Source of the DNA: Acidobacteriaceae bacterium
GTDB taxonomy: Bacteria; Acidobacteriota; Terriglobia; Terriglobales; Acidobacteriaceae
NCBI GenBank assembly: GCA_030838305.1
Contig: JAUTWY010000058.1
Location: 1-7,202, forward strand
DNA length: 7,202 nucleotides
Direction of reading: 5' to 3'
The notes under the pieces are model-generated. The model saw only the letters and a program-made list of their open reading frames with translations. It made no database searches and had not been told where the DNA came from. The translations under genes and the position numbers were made by a program. How positions within the stretch are numbered: the stretch's first letter is position 1; each line of letters starts with the position of its first letter. Positions 5,952 to 7,202 of this stretch are shown in pieces.

Positions 5952-7202
5952 TTGAGTACAGACGCTAAATCAGCCCAGAAAACTCCCAAGGTCCAAAGGC
6001 TCCGCACCGTGTTGCCGGAAGTCTGGCGCTTGATGCGTCCGCGCCGCTGGCTGTTGGCCGTCGGCTTTGTGTTGATGGTGATCAACCGCGTCGCGGCTTT
6101 GGTGCTGCCCTATTCCACTAAATTCCTCATCGACACCGTAATCAACAAGCATCGCATGGATCAACTGCGGCCGCTGGTCCTGTTCGTACTCGCCGCAACT
6201 TTGGTGCAGGGCTTCACTTCATTTTCGCTGACTCAGTTGTTGTCGAAAGCGGCGCAGCGTTTGATTGCAGAACTCCGCGAGCAAGTGCAGGTACACATCT
6301 CCCGCCTGCCGGTGGCATTTTACGACGGCAACAAAACCGGCAACCTGGTGTCGCGGATCATGAGCGATGTGGAAGGCGTGCGCAACCTTCTGGGCACAGG
6401 CCTGGTGGACTTCGCCGGTGGATTAGTCACGTCTGGAATTGCGCTGGTCTTATTATTTCGCACCAGTCCGCAGATGACGCTGATCGCAGTCGGTTCCCTG
6501 GTTTGTTTTGCGGTAGCACTCAACAAAGCCTTCGCCACAATCAGGCCGATTTTCCGCGAGCGCGGCAAAATTAACGCTGAGGTCACGGGCCGGCTCACAG
6601 AATCGCTGGGAGGCGTGCGCGTGATCAAGGGCTATCACGCGGAAGAGCGCGAAGAAGCAATCTTCGCCTCCGGCGTGCGCCGCTTGTTGGATAACGTGAT
6701 GCGCACCCTGACCGCAACCTCGGTCATGGGTCTTTCGGCCAGCGTGCTGCTCGGAGGCGTGGGAGCGGTCACGATGTATGTCGGCACCCATCAGATTGCT
6801 GCCGGCACACTGACCGTCGGCGGCTTCTTTTCCTACACATTGTTGCTCGGCTTTCTGGTCGCGCCCATCATGCAAATCGTTTCCATCGGTACCCAGCTCA
6901 CCGAAGCACTGGCGGGACTTGAGCGCACGCAGGAGATCATGCGCGAGCGGCCCGAGGATCAGGACCCACGGCGCACAGTCGCGCTCCATGACATTCGGGG
7001 TACGGTGGAGTTTGACGATGTAAGTTTCAGCTACGATGGCATCCGCGACGTGCTCCGTGATATCTCGTTCCGCGCCCAGCCCGGCACAGTCACTGCGTTG
7101 GTAGGGTCATCGGGCTCGGGAAAATCCACGACGATCGGCCTGATCTCCGCTTTCTACGTTCCTACCAAAGGGAAGATTCTGGTCGATGGCAGGGATTTGA
7201 GC
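5952..7202 (+). CDS. Type I ABC exporter, fused membrane and ATPase half-transporter (partial, 3' end beyond right edge)
   Basis: MsbA/BmrA-like half-transporter that would work as a dimer to export lipids, peptides or drugs; the substrate cannot be deduced. The 417 visible residues are open to the window end. A basic cytosolic N-terminus precedes the membrane domain (about 33-320, first helix in WLLAVGFVLMVINRV). The first intracellular coupling region has the typical FYDGNKTGNLVSRIMSDVE from residue 123, and the later loop has GRLTESLGGVRVIKGY. The ATPase domain then begins, with A-loop Tyr361 (VSFSYDG) and Walker A GSSGSGKST at 385-393. The Q-loop, signature, Walker B and H-loop are beyond the edge. 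The frame is closed upstream by a TAG at 5946. TTG 5952 (MSTDAKSAQK) is my preferred start, with GGAG 12 bases upstream. GTG 6009 or ATG 6033 would shorten the tail but are close to TM1. It is transcribed divergently from the kinase. Confidence 0.93.
   Translation, partial: MSTDAKSAQKTPKVQRLRTVLPEVWRLMRPRRWLLAVGFVLMVINRVAALVLPYSTKFLIDTVINKHRMDQLRPLVLFVLAATLVQGFTSFSLTQLLSKAAQRLIAELREQVQVHISRLPVAFYDGNKTGNLVSRIMSDVEGVRNLLGTGLVDFAGGLVTSGIALVLLFRTSPQMTLIAVGSLVCFAVALNKAFATIRPIFRERGKINAEVTGRLTESLGGVRVIKGYHAEEREEAIFASGVRRLLDNVMRTLTATSVMGLSASVLLGGVGAVTMYVGTHQIAAGTLTVGGFFSYTLLLGFLVAPIMQIVSIGTQLTEALAGLERTQEIMRERPEDQDPRRTVALHDIRGTVEFDDVSFSYDGIRDVLRDISFRAQPGTVTALVGSSGSGKSTTIGLISAFYVPTKGKILVDGRDLS

Noticed and set aside
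5970..6628. Minus-strand open frames of 64 and 102 codons near the exporter start
   Set aside because: They are shadows of the exporter coding sequence, with no ribosome sites or known motifs.
6453..6989. 178-codon minus-strand open frame
   Set aside because: It is antisense to the ABC exporter membrane domain, and its His/Gln/Cys-rich translation is typical of a shadow frame.

Overview
The window is a GC-rich bacterial chromosome segment with no phage, IS, CRISPR or RNA gene that I can see. Six genes lie head to tail on the minus strand (positions 5901 down to 1). One gene lies on the plus strand (5952 to the right edge). The Tat-exported FG-GAP/ASPIC (CRTAC1-type) protein, the NarL-type two-component pair and the tgt-yajC order would fit a soil Acidobacteriota genome. 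That assignment is inference from gene style, not from a marker gene.

Minus strand, in transcription order: a two-transmembrane NarL/DesK-class sensor histidine kinase (5901-4501); its partner NarL/FixJ response regulator (4470-3841); a Tat-signal, FG-GAP-repeat protein with a C-terminal ASPIC/UnbV domain (3844-2144), whose GTG start overlaps the regulator's stop by 4 bases; a YfcE-like metallophosphoesterase (about 2129-1605); queuine tRNA-ribosyltransferase tgt (1583-435); and yajC (265-1, cut by the left edge). Gaps are 30, -4, about 14, 21 and 169 bases, so at least kinase through tgt look like one transcription unit. The tgt-yajC pair is the well-known housekeeping arrangement that normally continues into secD-secF. 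Here a signalling/secretion cassette sits directly upstream of it.

Plus strand: a type I ABC exporter half-transporter (membrane domain plus the start of the ATPase domain) begins at a probable TTG at 5952, only 50 bases from the kinase start. It is divergently transcribed and runs off the right edge before the signature motif and Walker B.

Working picture: the kinase and regulator form a membrane signal system. Close coupling to the exported propeller protein suggests they are made together, although no sequence feature proves a shared function. The phosphoesterase and tgt-yajC are probably operon passengers or housekeeping genes. I see no clearly new system. The best lead is the translationally coupled two-component/CRTAC1 cassette. 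Smaller leads are two short tandem duplications at gene 3' ends and the compact divergent promoter region.
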